From Mactra quadrangularis (taxonomy: Eukaryota > Mollusca > Bivalvia > Venerida > Mactridae): 64,000 nucleotides of DNA. The notes under the pieces were generated by a model. The model had not been told where the DNA came from, did no database searches, and was given only the letters and a program-made list of their open reading frames with translations. Both the position numbers and the translations under genes were made by a program. The stretch spans positions 3,581,258 through 3,645,257 of the forward strand of contig CM046307.1 of the NCBI GenBank assembly GCA_025267735.1. Reading direction: 5' to 3'. Shown piece by piece: positions 47,136 through 60,920 of this stretch. The first letter of the stretch is position 1, and each line of letters begins with the position of its first letter.

Positions 47136-49769
47136 TTAAACGTAGAGACAACTTATCATGATAGAAATAATATTGACATTTTCCTTGACAATACCTACTA
47201 CTTCAATATTGGAAAAATGTTTTCCTAAACGGTTCATTGCAATAAAAACTACAATTTACATAATTCCCATGCCACTGGCAAACCTTTTAAATATATCGTA
47301 GTTAATTATAGTTTAATGATTATAAATATGTGCCAATGCTCTATATTAAGGTTTTCACTTTGACTGTCATGTTAACAGATTAATGGTGATGCTATTTATC
47401 AATATGTTATAAGTAATATTATCATTTAGATGGGTATAAGGACAAGTCAATTTTTACCTGTAGATAAACACGTGCTTTTCTTTACCAAACCAAACAGAAT
47501 AATTCATTGATACTGGTGTTAATAATAGAGTATGCAAGAGCATTTAATCCTTTGGTAATAATTTTGACATACATTACTAAAACTTTTCAGGAATAGATTA
47601 GAATGTTTGAATATTGTCGATAGGTTGACAGCAACAAAATGGCGTGGAAAGATGCAAATATACTGGTAACTTATAATTCCCTTGACCGATATTCTAAAAA
47701 TATCATTAAATGATAAACTGTGTTATTTCGTTGTCGAAATGCTATCCTTTTAATTTGGCTTGTACGTGCCCAAATAAAAATGGTTTTGCTTATTTACTTA
47801 AAATACATTTTATTTCCCTTTTATCAGAAAGGGTACAAATAAAGAACATGCCGTTAGGACAAATTTACATAAAAATGTTGTTTGGTAACTATGGACTCCG
47901 ACTGACTGTGGGAAAGTGCTCGTGATGATTTGGATGAACGTCGACGACTTTCCCTGTAGATGTCTATTCTTGATATGCACTCTCTGATAAAGCCATCGCT
48001 TGTAAAAAACGATCTTTCGAAGTCTATTCGATTTAATTATAATTTCCAATGAATATCTTTTAAACACACGTTGTTATATCATTTCTTGAAATAAATTACC
48101 TGTTTTATCATTCAGGAGTCTTATTTCGAGGTATTTTGGCGACTTTCTGTGTCGTTGAAAATTATTATTTAAACTAAAAATAATGGGATCCTGAACTTCA
48201 TTCACTATTGTTAAATTGATATTGAATTGATAAACAGGAATAGCAATTAATTTTTTTATTCAAAATCTAAAAGTTTAAGTCGAAAACACTTGTCATATAG
48301 TAACATATTTGGCGACAAGGGTTCTATCAAATTATATAATTTTGGAGAAAATGAATTTCAATCCTTATCACTCTTTGTATTTGACTGACATGTTGTTTAT
48401 AAAATTGGTTCCTATCCAAATATTTATTGTATTCATCAAACTGTTCCATCGCTGATATGACATAACGAATTGTTATAAGAATATGTGGGTTTGAATAAAT
48501 CATGATATAACTAATTTCTAGTCTTTTCTTGCGTATGATAATCACTATTCTCATTATCCATTTATTGCCTTGTTTTTCATTTAATTGGTATTGATCAAAG
48601 GTGTCATTGGCTTCTTTTTAGTTAGCTGAGTACCTTATTGCTATTCGTTAAGTTCACATATCTATTATAACAACGAGTATGTTGAACTTATATCTACCAA
48701 AATACGATTATATTGGCATATTTTATTTCCGACTACTTAGTACAAAATAAATTGTGAACCTTTGTAATGTCACAACTTCCACTAGAATGTTTGACTGAGT
48801 TATTACAATGTATCGTTTTACAGGCTTATTTGCTGCTTACACTATCTTACCTACCGCATATGTTTAAATCGGAAAACAAACATCTAAAAAGAAATTGCTC
48901 TGTTGTGTAAAGTTCCTTGAAACCAGATAATTTTCTAACATTTTTTTGTTTGATACAATGGCTCATGTTTGCTACCAGTCTGCACATTTAAAGATTTATT
49001 CCATTTTCGTGCCTACGCGCGAATATAATAACATTATTTCTCAGTCCTTCAATACAAATCCAAAATCTCAAACTACTTTTTCCACTTCGACTTTATGTTC
49101 ACCTCTACTACAATGCCATCCATAATTACTTTTACAGTTTTGTAACTGTATCATTTGTACGTGAAATATTTTACCAATACTTGATATATTAAAAACATAT
49201 ATTTAGATATATGTACATGTATAACAATTACAGTTGTGTTAAGTATAATCACTCCTCTTTCAAATTTTACGATCTATTATAACTTTACCAATGCATGAAA
49301 AAATCTAAGATAAGATTTAATTGTGTAAATAATAAACCAACATATATTTCCTTATTAGGTTTTAACGTATCTTGGGTTGTCAAAAACGCTAAATTATGCG
49401 AACTTTATGCTATAGAAATATGCATGTAACACCTGTTTATGAATGCATTGATATCATTGTATTGTAATGTTCTTCTCTCTTGCTCCGATTTTCATGTTCG
49501 CCTAGTTTGAGACAATAATCTGAGTATAGATTACATGTAACAAGCAAGCACACAATTGCGCCGTTCTAGGCATGTCATATTCAAGTTGGTGTAGTCTATT
49601 AGTATCAGGTAATAAAAACTTAGTGCCAGGAAGGAAAAGGACATCATCATGCCTTACAAAAGTAAATCACTATTTAATGTTTACTGTTTTTCTCATTTTA
49701 AAGCACTTGTTTCAAATAACTGTTTATGCTGCCAGTAGAACATCAGATACCAATACAATATCATTAGTT

Positions 49770-49901
49770 AATGAATACCTCGATAATTAATCATTCTTTA
49801 ACAATAGATGTCTACTGTCATTCCTAGTCAATGCGTCTATCTTGGTAGTCACTTAACAAGTAATTAGGCGTCACATACAATATAATCAATATTGTTTTAA
49901 T
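49770..49901 (+). repeat. Duplicated segment, right copy
   Basis: Same orientation as 47008-47135, about 2.77 kb apart, with scattered substitutions. It may mark a larger, decayed duplication between 46.7 and 50 kb. Confidence 0.75.
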
Positions 49902-50492
49902 TACATAGTTGGGCAATTAATCATTATGAAGAAGTGTTTCATAGTCTTTGACTAGATTTATTGTTATATTGGATTCTTGTGATTTCACGAAGAAACAGTA
50001 ATTGAAACAAACCTAACTTACAATCCAACAGTTGACATATGTCTTTGAGATAATTCTTGAAGCAACATGTATATTTACACTTAGGCTCGGTGAAATAAAC
50101 CAAACAATTAATTTGCGTCTAAAGTTTGTAATTTGAACGTGATTTTTATTTATAACTACACATTTAAGTCATTTTTAAACACTAGAATGTGTCATAAGTA
50201 TGATAATATTTCGTTCCATATTGTTTAATTCTGTTAACCTACATTAGAGTCATATAACTATGAAAGTATGACATTTGATTGCTGACAATTGATAAAAAAT
50301 ATGAAAAGTCCAAATTAAAACCCTTTTTATATATCATATTGTTTTTATTTCTATGTTCGTATTCGAAGCAAATGATCAAAATTCCTTTTAAATGTCAGCA
50401 TTGTTTTTCAATATATTCGACGTGGTCTTTCAACAAATTAAACACGATCAAAGATAACTGTTACAGTGTGTTTTGTGGAGTTTGTTCTGAAA

Positions 50493-50723
50493 AGGCCGCG
50501 CCGTGGCGAAGTGGTTAGCATGTCTGACTTCGAATCCGGAGTTCACGGGTTCGAACCCAGTCGCGGTAGGTCATACGCTATACATGAGTTGTCGGCCTCG
50601 TGGTAGAGTAAGTTAGTACTGATGATAGAAAAGTGTCCAGGAAACCTACTGTAGGAAGAGCTGACCGTCGTGTATATAACCTTAATATGTGTTGAATACG
50701 ACGTGAAAACCCAATTAAAAAGA
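50493..50723 (+). mobile_element. SINE with a different tRNA-like head on the same body
   Basis: The head 50495-50572 is tRNA-like: GCCGCGCC at the 5' side with GTCGCGG at the 3' side, D arm ggcgaagtggttagc, anticodon-like loop CTTCGAA (anticodon TCG, Arg-like), and B box ggttcgaaccc. It has no long variable arm. The body and tail match the other copies (cggcctcgtggtagagtaag, gtgtccaggaaacc, ccgtcgtgtatataacc, acgacgtgaaaacccaatt). The target-site duplication tctgaaa is at 50486-50492 and 50724-50730. Because of the SINE body it is not called as a working tRNA gene. Confidence 0.85.
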
Positions 50724-50730
50724 TCTGAAA

Positions 50731-53700
50731 TTTGGATAACAATTGACAACTGTATTCACCACTTTCATCTCATTGAACATGTGCTTGATAAACTTTTTGT
50801 GTTAACATTTCTGCATATCTTATTATCGTGTTGCTCACTGTACTTATTACAATGGCACAGTCATAAAATATGAATAACTGCATATGTGAGCGGAACAATC
50901 TCTTTTTCGTCTTTGGAACATTTTCACGCTCTCAAAGAATTTCAAATACTTCTAAACAAATAGACAAGCACATCGCCTTGTACCCTCAAGCTACACGTCA
51001 CATACGAACATCTTAATAAAAGTCGAGTTTAATTGCCTATGATGAGTTGAACGTCACAAAATTCTTCGGTAAAACCAAAGTCGCAAGAAAAACCCCGAAA
51101 CTATTTTCTAAATTAAATGCACCCTACTTTGACAAACTGACGTATCGTTTTGGACAGAGCAAGGATATAAGTTGGCATAACATCTTCTGTAACTGGATTA
51201 TCTGCCTAATATAGAAGATATTTTAAGGAGTGTTATTTTGTCCTCCTTGTATTTAATTATTCATATATCGGCTTCACTTCTCTTTGTTTTAAATAGTTTT
51301 GCTTCGCTTTAACGTTTTTAGTTATAAATTTTGACTTAACGGACACACGATCACTGTATCGTCACTCATTAAATTACAAAATATAGATTTTTTGCAATGA
51401 TGACTTCGACAGTCGTGATACCTCCAAATGCTATATTTAATTCTTAATTAAAATTTCATTCTATGTTTGTTTTTTATATCCAACACATTTTCGTATTGTT
51501 TTGAAGGGGAATTCTAACGTGAACTTGAAAATTGAATAAATTTGATAATATAATAAATTTACATATTTGCACATAATGCATTCATTTTATTAAATTAAAT
51601 GAGTCAAGAATTTAATGAAGATACAATTTACCATGTATTTCAACCCATGCATTTAAAAACTGTTCCACAGTCCAAATCACATTAAAACTCATGAAATTTG
51701 GTTGAAGTATCAATGTTGTTCTCGTCACTGATTGAAATATTAACGGAAACAAAAACTTCAATAATAAATCCATGCGTTAATAATGGATGTGTATTGCGGA
51801 AAATTGGAGAATGAAATTGTTTTCTGTGTGAACAGTGAACAAAGACATTGACCGAGATCAGAGTTTTCATAACATCCATGGCAATAATTACAAATAAAAG
51901 AATAATTCCTTATTCGATAACTGAACATTATGTTTATTTAACGTAAAATTAACATTACATAAGATTAATTTATTTCTTTCTGTAAGGTTTAAAATGACAT
52001 ACAAATTAATTTTTAAACCCCATTTATAATACATATTTTAGTTTAGCTTTTATTCTCATTCAACAGGTTTTGATAAATACAATTCTATATAAGAAATGTT
52101 AAAATGTTCTTATATCGTAAAAATGTATCTACAGTAGACATAACGCCATTTCTACCTACCATTTCTAAATATTCCTAAACCTCTCTCCAATTAAAGAATT
52201 AGCGTATATTTGGAAACACATAGTCACATGTCTTTGGACACAAAATGTTACGCTGTTAAAGAAATTAGCCACCTGTCTGAGGGTTTGTTTATAGTAGCCT
52301 TGCGAAATAGTAATAAATTGTGAACTGTAGATGCCAACTTCATTTAAATCATTACCAATTGATGTTATTTTTGAAACATATGATTGTAATTAAATTTTAA
52401 ACAAAATTGGCATTATTACATTGTTAAATGTCTCTCGATATAGTTTGTTAAACTAGTGAGTTTATTAATCATTATGCTGTTGGTATTCGTGCCACTTATT
52501 TCTTAAAAGTTATAAACCAAACTCTGGATTACCCAATAGTTCGGCATCAATTATGACAGCATAAGACTTAACATGTATCGTCAACACTGATGACTTCTAT
52601 CCAGATTGCAAACATTTCTATTTTCAGTTAAATGTGTATTAGCAACACATTCTATACGCAATTGTCGAGGCATGTTCAAAAATGATTAACACATTGATTG
52701 CAACATTTCAAAATGTCCTTTATAGATTAATCTGCCAAACTTCTGGGATAGAGGTTCTAATATGTCAACAGGCTTAGGTTTTATTTTTTTCATATTTAAC
52801 AAGTAAGGCTTTCAAATCGATTTTTATTAATTAATTTAAAAATCGTAAACGTCGTAAGAAAGATTCAATTTGGAAACAATGGTCTTTTCGAGTTTTTTTG
52901 TTAAGACTATGCTTTTTTGGGAAGAATTAGTTACAGGTCGTATTTCAGGTCATGCGTGTTATTGTACTTTAAACAATTGACTTGCCTACTAAATAGGTGA
53001 ATAAGCTTAAACATGAACAGCATTCTAAAGATTTAGACATACCACTTTGATTTTTAACTTTTATATCAAATCGTTTGATAGATAATACAGTATTTATATA
53101 TAATGATGAGTTTGTAAAATAAGTGTAAACTAACTAAACCATAAAATTGTAAAAATAATACACCCCTAAATATTGGTGTGTAATGAAACTGGCTATGTTT
53201 ATGTACGCAATGTTTACGTGGACGACCTGTAACTATATATTTACATCAATGAATATTTTAAGTTATGTTGGATTAGGATAATTTTGTAGTGTAATAAACG
53301 TATAATTACAAACATGGAACGCTTTTTGGCATAGAAGAAGTGATTATTGCTTCAATGATCAAATTAACTATTTTATGTACATGCACACAAAATATATAGC
53401 ATTAAAATGTCACAGAAATACTACTGTATCTATATAGTTTTATTTATAAATTCCTTACCAAAAATATCATTTTTATACATATTACAAAAATTATTTTAGT
53501 GTATTTAATATGAAGAATTACACTAATGTTATGATAATAATGACACTTTTTTAACTTAAATTGAATAATAATGATCATTTTACATTATGTTCCAGACAAA
53601 ACAAAATTGGCAAATCTGCCACTCTTGCTGTTTTTTTCCTCTGTGGAATTTTATGTAACAACCAATGTCCTAATATATATTTTTTCTGTAATAACATTGT

Positions 53701-53790
53701 CTGTGTATAATGTAAGTGCCTAGACAGAGCTTTAGGGATTGGATAAAAGCTTTCGTATTAATTTGAATATGTGGTTAAAATAATATCTTC
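50731..53790. other. Intergenic region, no gene recognised
   Basis: Very AT-rich with only short open frames. No repeat pair noticed. Confidence 0.45.
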
Positions 53791-55260
53791 AGGACTGCCA
53801 ATATGTTAACATTAACGTCTTGAATTGTCTTGTTAAATTGCATAGACGTCTCTTAAACGCAATGTATTTGAGAAATTGTGATTGTCTACTACTATAAATT
53901 CAAATAATGTTTCAATTAATTCAAGATACTTCTTCGAGTGCTGAGCTAAACTTATTTCTTATTTCACTATCAGTTTGAGTATTATTTTATGAATTTAATA
54001 TAAACTTATCTACTTTCAGACCTCTTCGCTACCTGAAATGTGTTAATATGTATAAAAACAATATTGGTATCCATTGAAAAAATAGTTAGTGATGTTCAAG
54101 ATTGGAATTACGTATATTTGCTTTTTGTATCTTATCGCAACATAATTACACTGTATGCAAACCATTTTGAGTGCATCAAAATAGGCAGAATGAGAACTCC
54201 AAGCTAATGTTCTATAACATCATTTCAGTTTCGCATATCGATGTAATCAAATTTAGAGTTTTTAGTTAATATATGTTTATTTTAAATAGAACAATATATC
54301 TATACTACTTAATTAAAATTGAAGTATATAAAGAAATTCAAAGCAAAAGATTTAATAGTAGACAATTAGTATAGACTTCATAATTGTACAAGTTATATAA
54401 CTATTGTTTCCAGCACTAAAGTCAACATTTTTGTTTTCTACGAACTGCTGTCATTGTTTTCTGACCTGCTGAATAATCTTACTTGAGCATAATCCTACGT
54501 TACTCAGGAAATTACACTAATTGCATTACTCTTTGCAAAAATGTCTTTAAATTACATTTGTTTGTTTTTAATCAACAAAAAGCGGATTTGTATTATGTTT
54601 AATACAAATCATTTAATGTTAAATGAGATTTATATTACAGAATGCTTGATTTATTTTTTCAGAATATAAAACACAAATCCTATATGTTATTTTTCCTCTC
54701 ATTTTATTTCAAGTCACGCACATTGAATCAAATATCAAATGGAAGCTGAACAAATATATTTGATATAAAGCGATTTCATTGTGTTAAAATAGACGCGTGA
54801 ACATGCATCTTTAATAAAGATCTGGTATGAATATAGCTGGCTCCATATAATTATGCGTATGTCATAACAAATTCCAGTTAAATACAATATTAGGCATTAA
54901 CATTAAAACATAAATTGAACTATTGATACGAAACGTATGGCGATCCTAGTTAATAAGGTGTAAATGTTCTGCTAAAAGATGAATCACATCTCATTCTAAT
55001 GTAAAACAATTTGACCAAAATCTCAAATGTTAAAACAGACTTTTTGCATTCGTTATCAATATTAATAGATAAATACTATGCAATAAGAGTTTTTTTTATC
55101 ATATATCACTAAATTGCCCCATTATTGTGATAGGAAATTCAAATATGGAGAGATTTACATATGACAGTCTGGTTTTAGACCTGTCGAATTAATCCTATGT
55201 GTAGATTTCTAATATAGTTTCCAATAACAAAATTATTGAAATACGCTTATCACTATCTGC
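53790..55260 (+). repeat. Diverged remnant of an array unit (E)
   Basis: Three stretches align in order with unit D. 53790-53950 aligns with 44030-44160 (acgcaat, aattgt, ataaattcaaata). 54470-54620 aligns with 45085-45215 (tcaggaaattacactaat.gc.ttactcttt, tttttaatcaac, tttgtattatgttt). 55100-55250 aligns with 45888-46035 (aa.tgcc.cattatt, agacctg.cgaat). The first half of a unit is not recognised before it. Confidence 0.65.
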
Positions 55261-57340
55261 ACTTAAATGGTGCAGACATTGTTGACAAGTACTATCGTTG
55301 CATTAAAATGCTTATTTATGAAATTCTGTAACGCCAACATGTACGGTAATTGAAATTTCGACAATGAAAACATCAACTCTTTCCTGGTCTTGATAAGTTC
55401 ATAATAATTTAGCATTGAAATTTAGTACAAATATGAGATGTGTTTACTAAATATTCAAAAATTAGTGAATTACACAGAATGTGAGACAGTGTAAGAGTTG
55501 GATGGAAAGTTATAAAAAAGACGTATGCCGTATTGACTCTGTGTGACATATGCTTTATCTTATTTCATCGTATTACTACTTTTGTTGCTGTCGAAAGACA
55601 TTATTTTGAAAATATAAAATCGACTTTGTCTGTGGATATGAAAATGGTAATATATCACTACGAACAATGATATGTTTGTTATGTTTAACATTTAGACGAG
55701 TTTTGATGTCTGCTTGTTTGTTTGTTTAAGTATCTTTAACTATATAAATGTGTTTAACAAACAAATTTTCTAAAAGACAAACGTTCTCGACATTTGTAAC
55801 ATTGAGATTGATACAACATTAGTGTCTTTACGACTTTGAATCGATAGCACATAATGCCTATCAACAATTCATTTAAAGAGAACATTAAATTAAGATCACA
55901 GATAAATATAATAAGCATGTTCTTAATTCAGATTGCTTTTATTTTGTCTCGTAAAAGAGTCGCACTATTGCATTTTCAATGAAATCAATAGATAAGTGGT
56001 CGAGGTAATCATTAAAATACGAGCGTTAGTATATCGTAAATTCTTATCTCAATTCGCTTTGACATTTTCAATGACATTGAACAGAACTTTGTGTAGTTTT
56101 ACAACCAGCAACATGCCAATGTCTCTAATTAAACACTGAATGCAATGTTCACGTTGTTTTGTTTCGCTCTTTTCTATGTTTTTATTAAGCTTTACGTACT
56201 CCGTGATAATTGAAGTATCTTATCTTTGTATTTTCTTGGTATATTATGTTTTCATTGTCAAAGAAGTGAAGTTGAAATTCCTGACAACATTGCGCTACAT
56301 TGTTAAATTAAACAATACACGTAAGTAAAAAGAAGTATTTTATATCAAGAAGTATATAAAGACCCCAAAACACTTGGTCAAATACGAATGTTGAAATAAT
56401 ATTGTTTAGAATGTTGTAGTTTAGTTTTAGTTTAATTTACATACAAAATGCCTAATACGAACACAGAATGTTTAATGTGTGGTTTGATTAAATACCTATT
56501 GAAAACGTTGTGTCATTGTTTTTAATCATGGATGTTTAGAAAATATCAAAAAAGTATTTTATTATTTTATTCATAACTTCTTTGTATATATTTGTAGTAA
56601 TGAAACACCATTATTTGTCTTTTATAATAATTTGTATTTTAATAATTACTTGCTTAATTTACGTTCATTTCCATATTTGTTTTTCAAATTTGCAATAGGT
56701 AACACTTAGAATAACATAATCTAACAATAAAAAATACTAGCAAAATGTTACATGCACAATGATAATCGATATTTTAAATAATATTCAAAGAACACTAGCC
56801 ATAAAATAACTCTATTTATAATTATTAATTTGTACATATAGGTCCAATCAAATAATCCTTATTCGTCTGTTTATTTTCTCAATGCAGTAGTTCATCGCAA
56901 TGTTTCTAATTCCATTGCTCCAAGTATTGGAAATCTTGTACTCCTCTGTGACTGATATGTCAGTAAAATAATTTTGATTCAACACTCCATTATATAACAT
57001 ATTTTGTTTTTTCGTTAATTAAATCAATTAATAATCGATTAAATTATCAAAGTATAAGAGAAAGTCATTGGCATGATCCAAAAAAACTGATTTTTCAAAT
57101 TATGTGCTTTTCGTCTTGAATTGCATATATTAATTGATCTTGGGAACGCTTAATGTAATTATGTTTGTATGATACAATTTGCAAGGATACAACTCTCAAG
57201 TGTTAATCTGCTAGGTAGACAAAAGTGCCTCCGCTTGTACATTACAATATTGTTGGCATAATTTTTAAAATGTGTTGCTTTCATTTATATTTCAAATTAA
57301 AGATTAAGATCACAACACGAGAAACGTTTTCCTAACAAGA
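55261..57340. other. Intergenic region, no gene recognised
   Basis: AT-rich. The 62-codon frame at 56140-56328 is hydrophobic and has no recognised family. Confidence 0.45.
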
Positions 57341-57342
57341 GT

Positions 57343-57415
57343 TTTCCGCCGTTATATGATCTATCAAATGTGTTGCTACGGCGTTAAACCCAACAAAACA
57401 AAACAAACAAACAAG
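57343..57415 (+). mobile_element. Orphan SINE/LINE 3' tail
   Basis: Hairpin CGCCGT...ACGGCG enclosing tatatgatctatcaaatg, then gttaaacccaac and (CAAAA/CAAA)n to 57415. Very close to the tail at 8656-8738. No head or body precedes it. Confidence 0.7.
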
Positions 57416-58500
57416 AATTTACTTAAGCGCCATGTGTTGTAGATTTCTTGCATAGAATAGATAAATGCAAAGATATGATATTTATTTTCAGAATTTGTGT
57501 CAACAACTTACTCAAAATTATGATATTGTAGATGGTTTATTAGTCTGGGTTGTAACATTGTAACAGAGGAGGTTAAAGTAAGTTTATTCTGATGTTTCCA
57601 GACATAGGTTCAATGAAAAGTAGGTTAAAATGCGATAATATTACTTTACACATAGCTAAATCATTATATTATTTCTTAACAATGAGTGATAAGTCTCATA
57701 TATTTCTATTTTCTTTACGATATATCCAAATACAGGCAACGAGCATAGAAAGGACTAATTCTATATGGTATATGAACTGATTGGTAGTTTTTGTAAAATC
57801 AAAATAAACGTTTGTTAGACAATAACCTAGTGCAATTGTCTTCTACCAATGTGACAATCCGATAAAGCGGCAATAAAAAAGTCGCTTACAACTCGATTGT
57901 AACAATCTCAGTAATATGTATAATATATATCTACTGGAATTTTATGCCAATCAATTATTTATTTTAATTCCAATTTAATGGTATAGATTTTCATAAACAA
58001 TTTCATTTAGGCCACTAGAATGCAACAAAGACTTACGTATTGATTATAGATTTCAATAAAATTTTGAGAAATAAAAGTCATAACAGGTCATATGGATATA
58101 TTCAATTCGGCGACAGCGATCTTAACAAGTCTTTGTTTTACTAGTTTAGATAGATTTATTGCAATCAATAAGCCTTGCATTGTTGTGTTGTAATGTTTAG
58201 AGTTATTTGTTAATGTCTTAACTGTATGACAAATATATATTTTTTTCATTGATATGTGAGGTTATAAATGTATTGGAGATGTCTTACATTGCATGTTACA
58301 AATACATAAGTGATTGAAGAATAATGTTGTGGTTTGTGTCTCTTTAAATCAATTATTTTAACTGATTCACTTTTGTTTAAGATATTATATCAAGCCAATG
58401 TTTAGCTCAATTCGTTATGTGACAAGGTTTTTGGCCACTTTATAAGTTTTCTTGTTTACCCAAAACTGTATTCTTCAATGTGATATCGATATGTAGACTT
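57416..58500. other. Intergenic region, no gene recognised
   Basis: AT-rich; nothing supported. Confidence 0.45.
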
Positions 58501-58501
58501 A

Positions 58502-58760
58502 ATGTAGTAATGCTTCAGTGAGCACGCGTTTACATTTGAGAACCTTCTGGAAATCGAGTTTTGCTGAGCAAGTTTTTTGACTTGGGAAACCTTCTGGTGG
58601 TCTTGATTTACTGAGCCAGCCTGTTTTAACTTGCAATATTCTAGATGGTTTGCTTCACGGAGTATCTTTTCACTTGAAAACCTCCTGTATTACTTCGTTT
58701 AATTAGCAGGCTTTTTCACTTAAAACGTTATAAAGTGCTTGTTTCACTAAACCAGTTTTT
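58502..58760 (+). repeat. Degenerate ~45-bp minisatellite, about 5.5 copies
   Basis: Units begin near 58538, 58584, 58633, 58676 and 58722, with a partial unit before them. Each reads roughly gaaaacctt(c)tgg..., then tttactgagca.g, then (t)tttt.actt. Copies have drifted strongly from one another. Confidence 0.7.
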
Positions 58761-59218
58761 ATTTATATAGATACATAAGTATATATGAAAATGTTACAAA
58801 AAATAGTTTTTTGATACTTTTGAGTACTTGATAAGTTTGTGTGAAAAAGCAAACGTTTTTGAATATATGTTGTGAATAAAGGACCTTGAAAGTATGTATA
58901 TATGTACAATACATCTAAGTATAGTTTGATTTGACTCATTTTGTTCATATTTAAGTTTTATGTACTTTGTAATGATAATTAGAAAACCATATTAAATGTC
59001 GATATACCAAATTAAGAACAGGGTATGTACAAACGTACGATAATACATGTATGTTCATTACACATTTACAGTAAATAAATGGCTTTATTACTAGAACAAG
59101 CATTTGTGTCTATATGAGGATCATCTGTAAGCTCTATGTTTTTACAAAGTTTACAAAAATCGACATCAATATCCAAGCAAGAATGGATCCCCAGTATTTA
59201 CAAAAATCCACCATAAAT
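58761..59218. other. Intergenic region, no gene recognised
   Basis: AT-rich; nothing supported. Confidence 0.45.
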
Positions 59219-60920
59219 AGTTAATGAAATCACTCTTGTGCAATAACGGGAAATAGATTCAACAATGTTTGCAGCATGCCGGTTGATAAATTAAAATTTG
59301 TAAAACTGATGGTTTGAAGCAGTAAATATTTAAGGTAGTTTTTGTGTAGGCTTAGATATAATACCATTCACGAACTTGTCAATGATTTTAACATTAATTG
59401 AAGCAAAAACTTTATCAAGGAAATAGCGGGGATAATGGACTTAAGGGTGTGAGAGGAAGCTTCACATTGTTATCAGGCGGAAAGAATGTGGTATCTATAA
59501 ATGGAAAATCACTGTATGTACCAATTAGTATTGTTATGTGTCGGGTGAATGCCCAAAGGTTACATGTCAAGTTGAATTTAATGTTTGCTACTAACTGTGG
59601 AGATACAACCAGTACGATACAACTCTTTAACATAATGGACACTATCAACCATTAACCTATCAATAACTAAGGACTAGCAAATATAAAACCAGCAAATATA
59701 ATCAGTATAAAATTATGGTTTCGGAACTGTTTACTAACATGTATGTGATGACTACTATCATTCGCTGTAAATCTTCTCAAAATGACTTTGTTGACTTTGT
59801 TTTTTTGACCGATATAGTGGTTATATCCCTTAATTTGGGTGAACTCCCTTTTATATTATTTCAAGACTTGTTAATACCTAATATTACCAATCTGCAGTAC
59901 AAGTATGTTCAATAATCGACTACTATGTTAATATATGAGTGATGAAGAAATCAGCATTGTAGTATAAATTGTGCTGCTAAGAGACTCAGCATTGTGAAAT
60001 TTTATATAGATAAGTGACATATAAGTGATTTCATGAAAATACAGAAACTCACGATTTAATGTAAGTGAAGCGTGTAACTATTATAATAAAGACATTCAAC
60101 CTCAGGTAAATAACGTCCGACAATAGTAATAATAATTCGAACATAATTTAAAGTTTTATTTTGTATTACCATTTTCATCATTTGTAGCACTTATTTAATG
60201 TTCAAACTATGTTATGGCAGGCTTACATTGTAATTATAATGCAAACACGATGTAATCGATTCTTGTTATGTTTCTTTCTGTGACAACATAATCCTCTGAT
60301 ATATCCTATATATCATTTTAGATAAATACTTGGAAAATTGCCGTCATTTATCAAATCAGTTTGCTTCTTGAATATATAATTGTATAAATAAGACAGACTT
60401 TCGCCAGTATAGAAATCTTTATTTTAATTTTGTAAATCATTCCAAAAATGTATGTTCGATACAGAATGGGGTAGTTGGAAATAAAAGATAAGTTGAAGTA
60501 ACTGTTGTCAATAAAGTCACATAAAGTATAAATCTAAAACATAAAGGAAAGTTTTATTTTTCTTTGCAAATATCTAATCAGATTCAATGATAATACATGC
60601 TAAAGCCCTCGCCTATATTAAAAAGTGTATTACTATGTAGTATTGTAGGAAAAATATCCGCTTTGTTATAATATTATTGAATTTGAATCTCCGGGGCGTC
60701 GTCAAAGAAAACACCATATAAAGTCGTCTAGTGTATATCCTCTATGTTGTACACTTCTCATACTAAATGTTAAGAGTTTAATCAAATAGGATTTGGTTGC
60801 AATTTACTTCGGTCTAGGTCGGGTCCGTATGGAAATGTTAGCTTTTTAAAAGAAATGCAATTTTGTAAAGGTATTATAAGGTACAGATTGAATTTGTCTT
60901 GTTGTATTACTTATAATTGT
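59219..60920 (+). repeat. Duplicated segment F
   Basis: Aligns in order with 62420 onward. Shared stretches are gaaatca.tcttgtgcaat, atgccggttgataaattaaa, taccattcacga.cttgtca, tgattttaacattaat, gtcaaagaaaaca.catata and aagtcgtcta. An 85-codon open frame at 59398-59655 (+) begins in it but is not kept in the partner. Confidence 0.75.

Larger units (their letters stand above)
46673..50485. other. Intergenic region with one internal duplication
   Basis: AT-rich; no exon recognised. The only structure I can support is the repeat pair at 47008-47135 and 49770-49901. Confidence 0.5.

Noticed and set aside
50495..50572. Possible functional tRNA-Arg(TCG) gene
   Set aside because: It is followed directly by the SINE body and tail and flanked by a target-site duplication; several arm mismatches are present.
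59398..59655. 85-codon frame with a short Gly-X-Y run (GNSGDNGLKGVRG), collagen-like
   Set aside because: Only four triplets, and the frame is not present in duplicated partner G at 62.6 kb.
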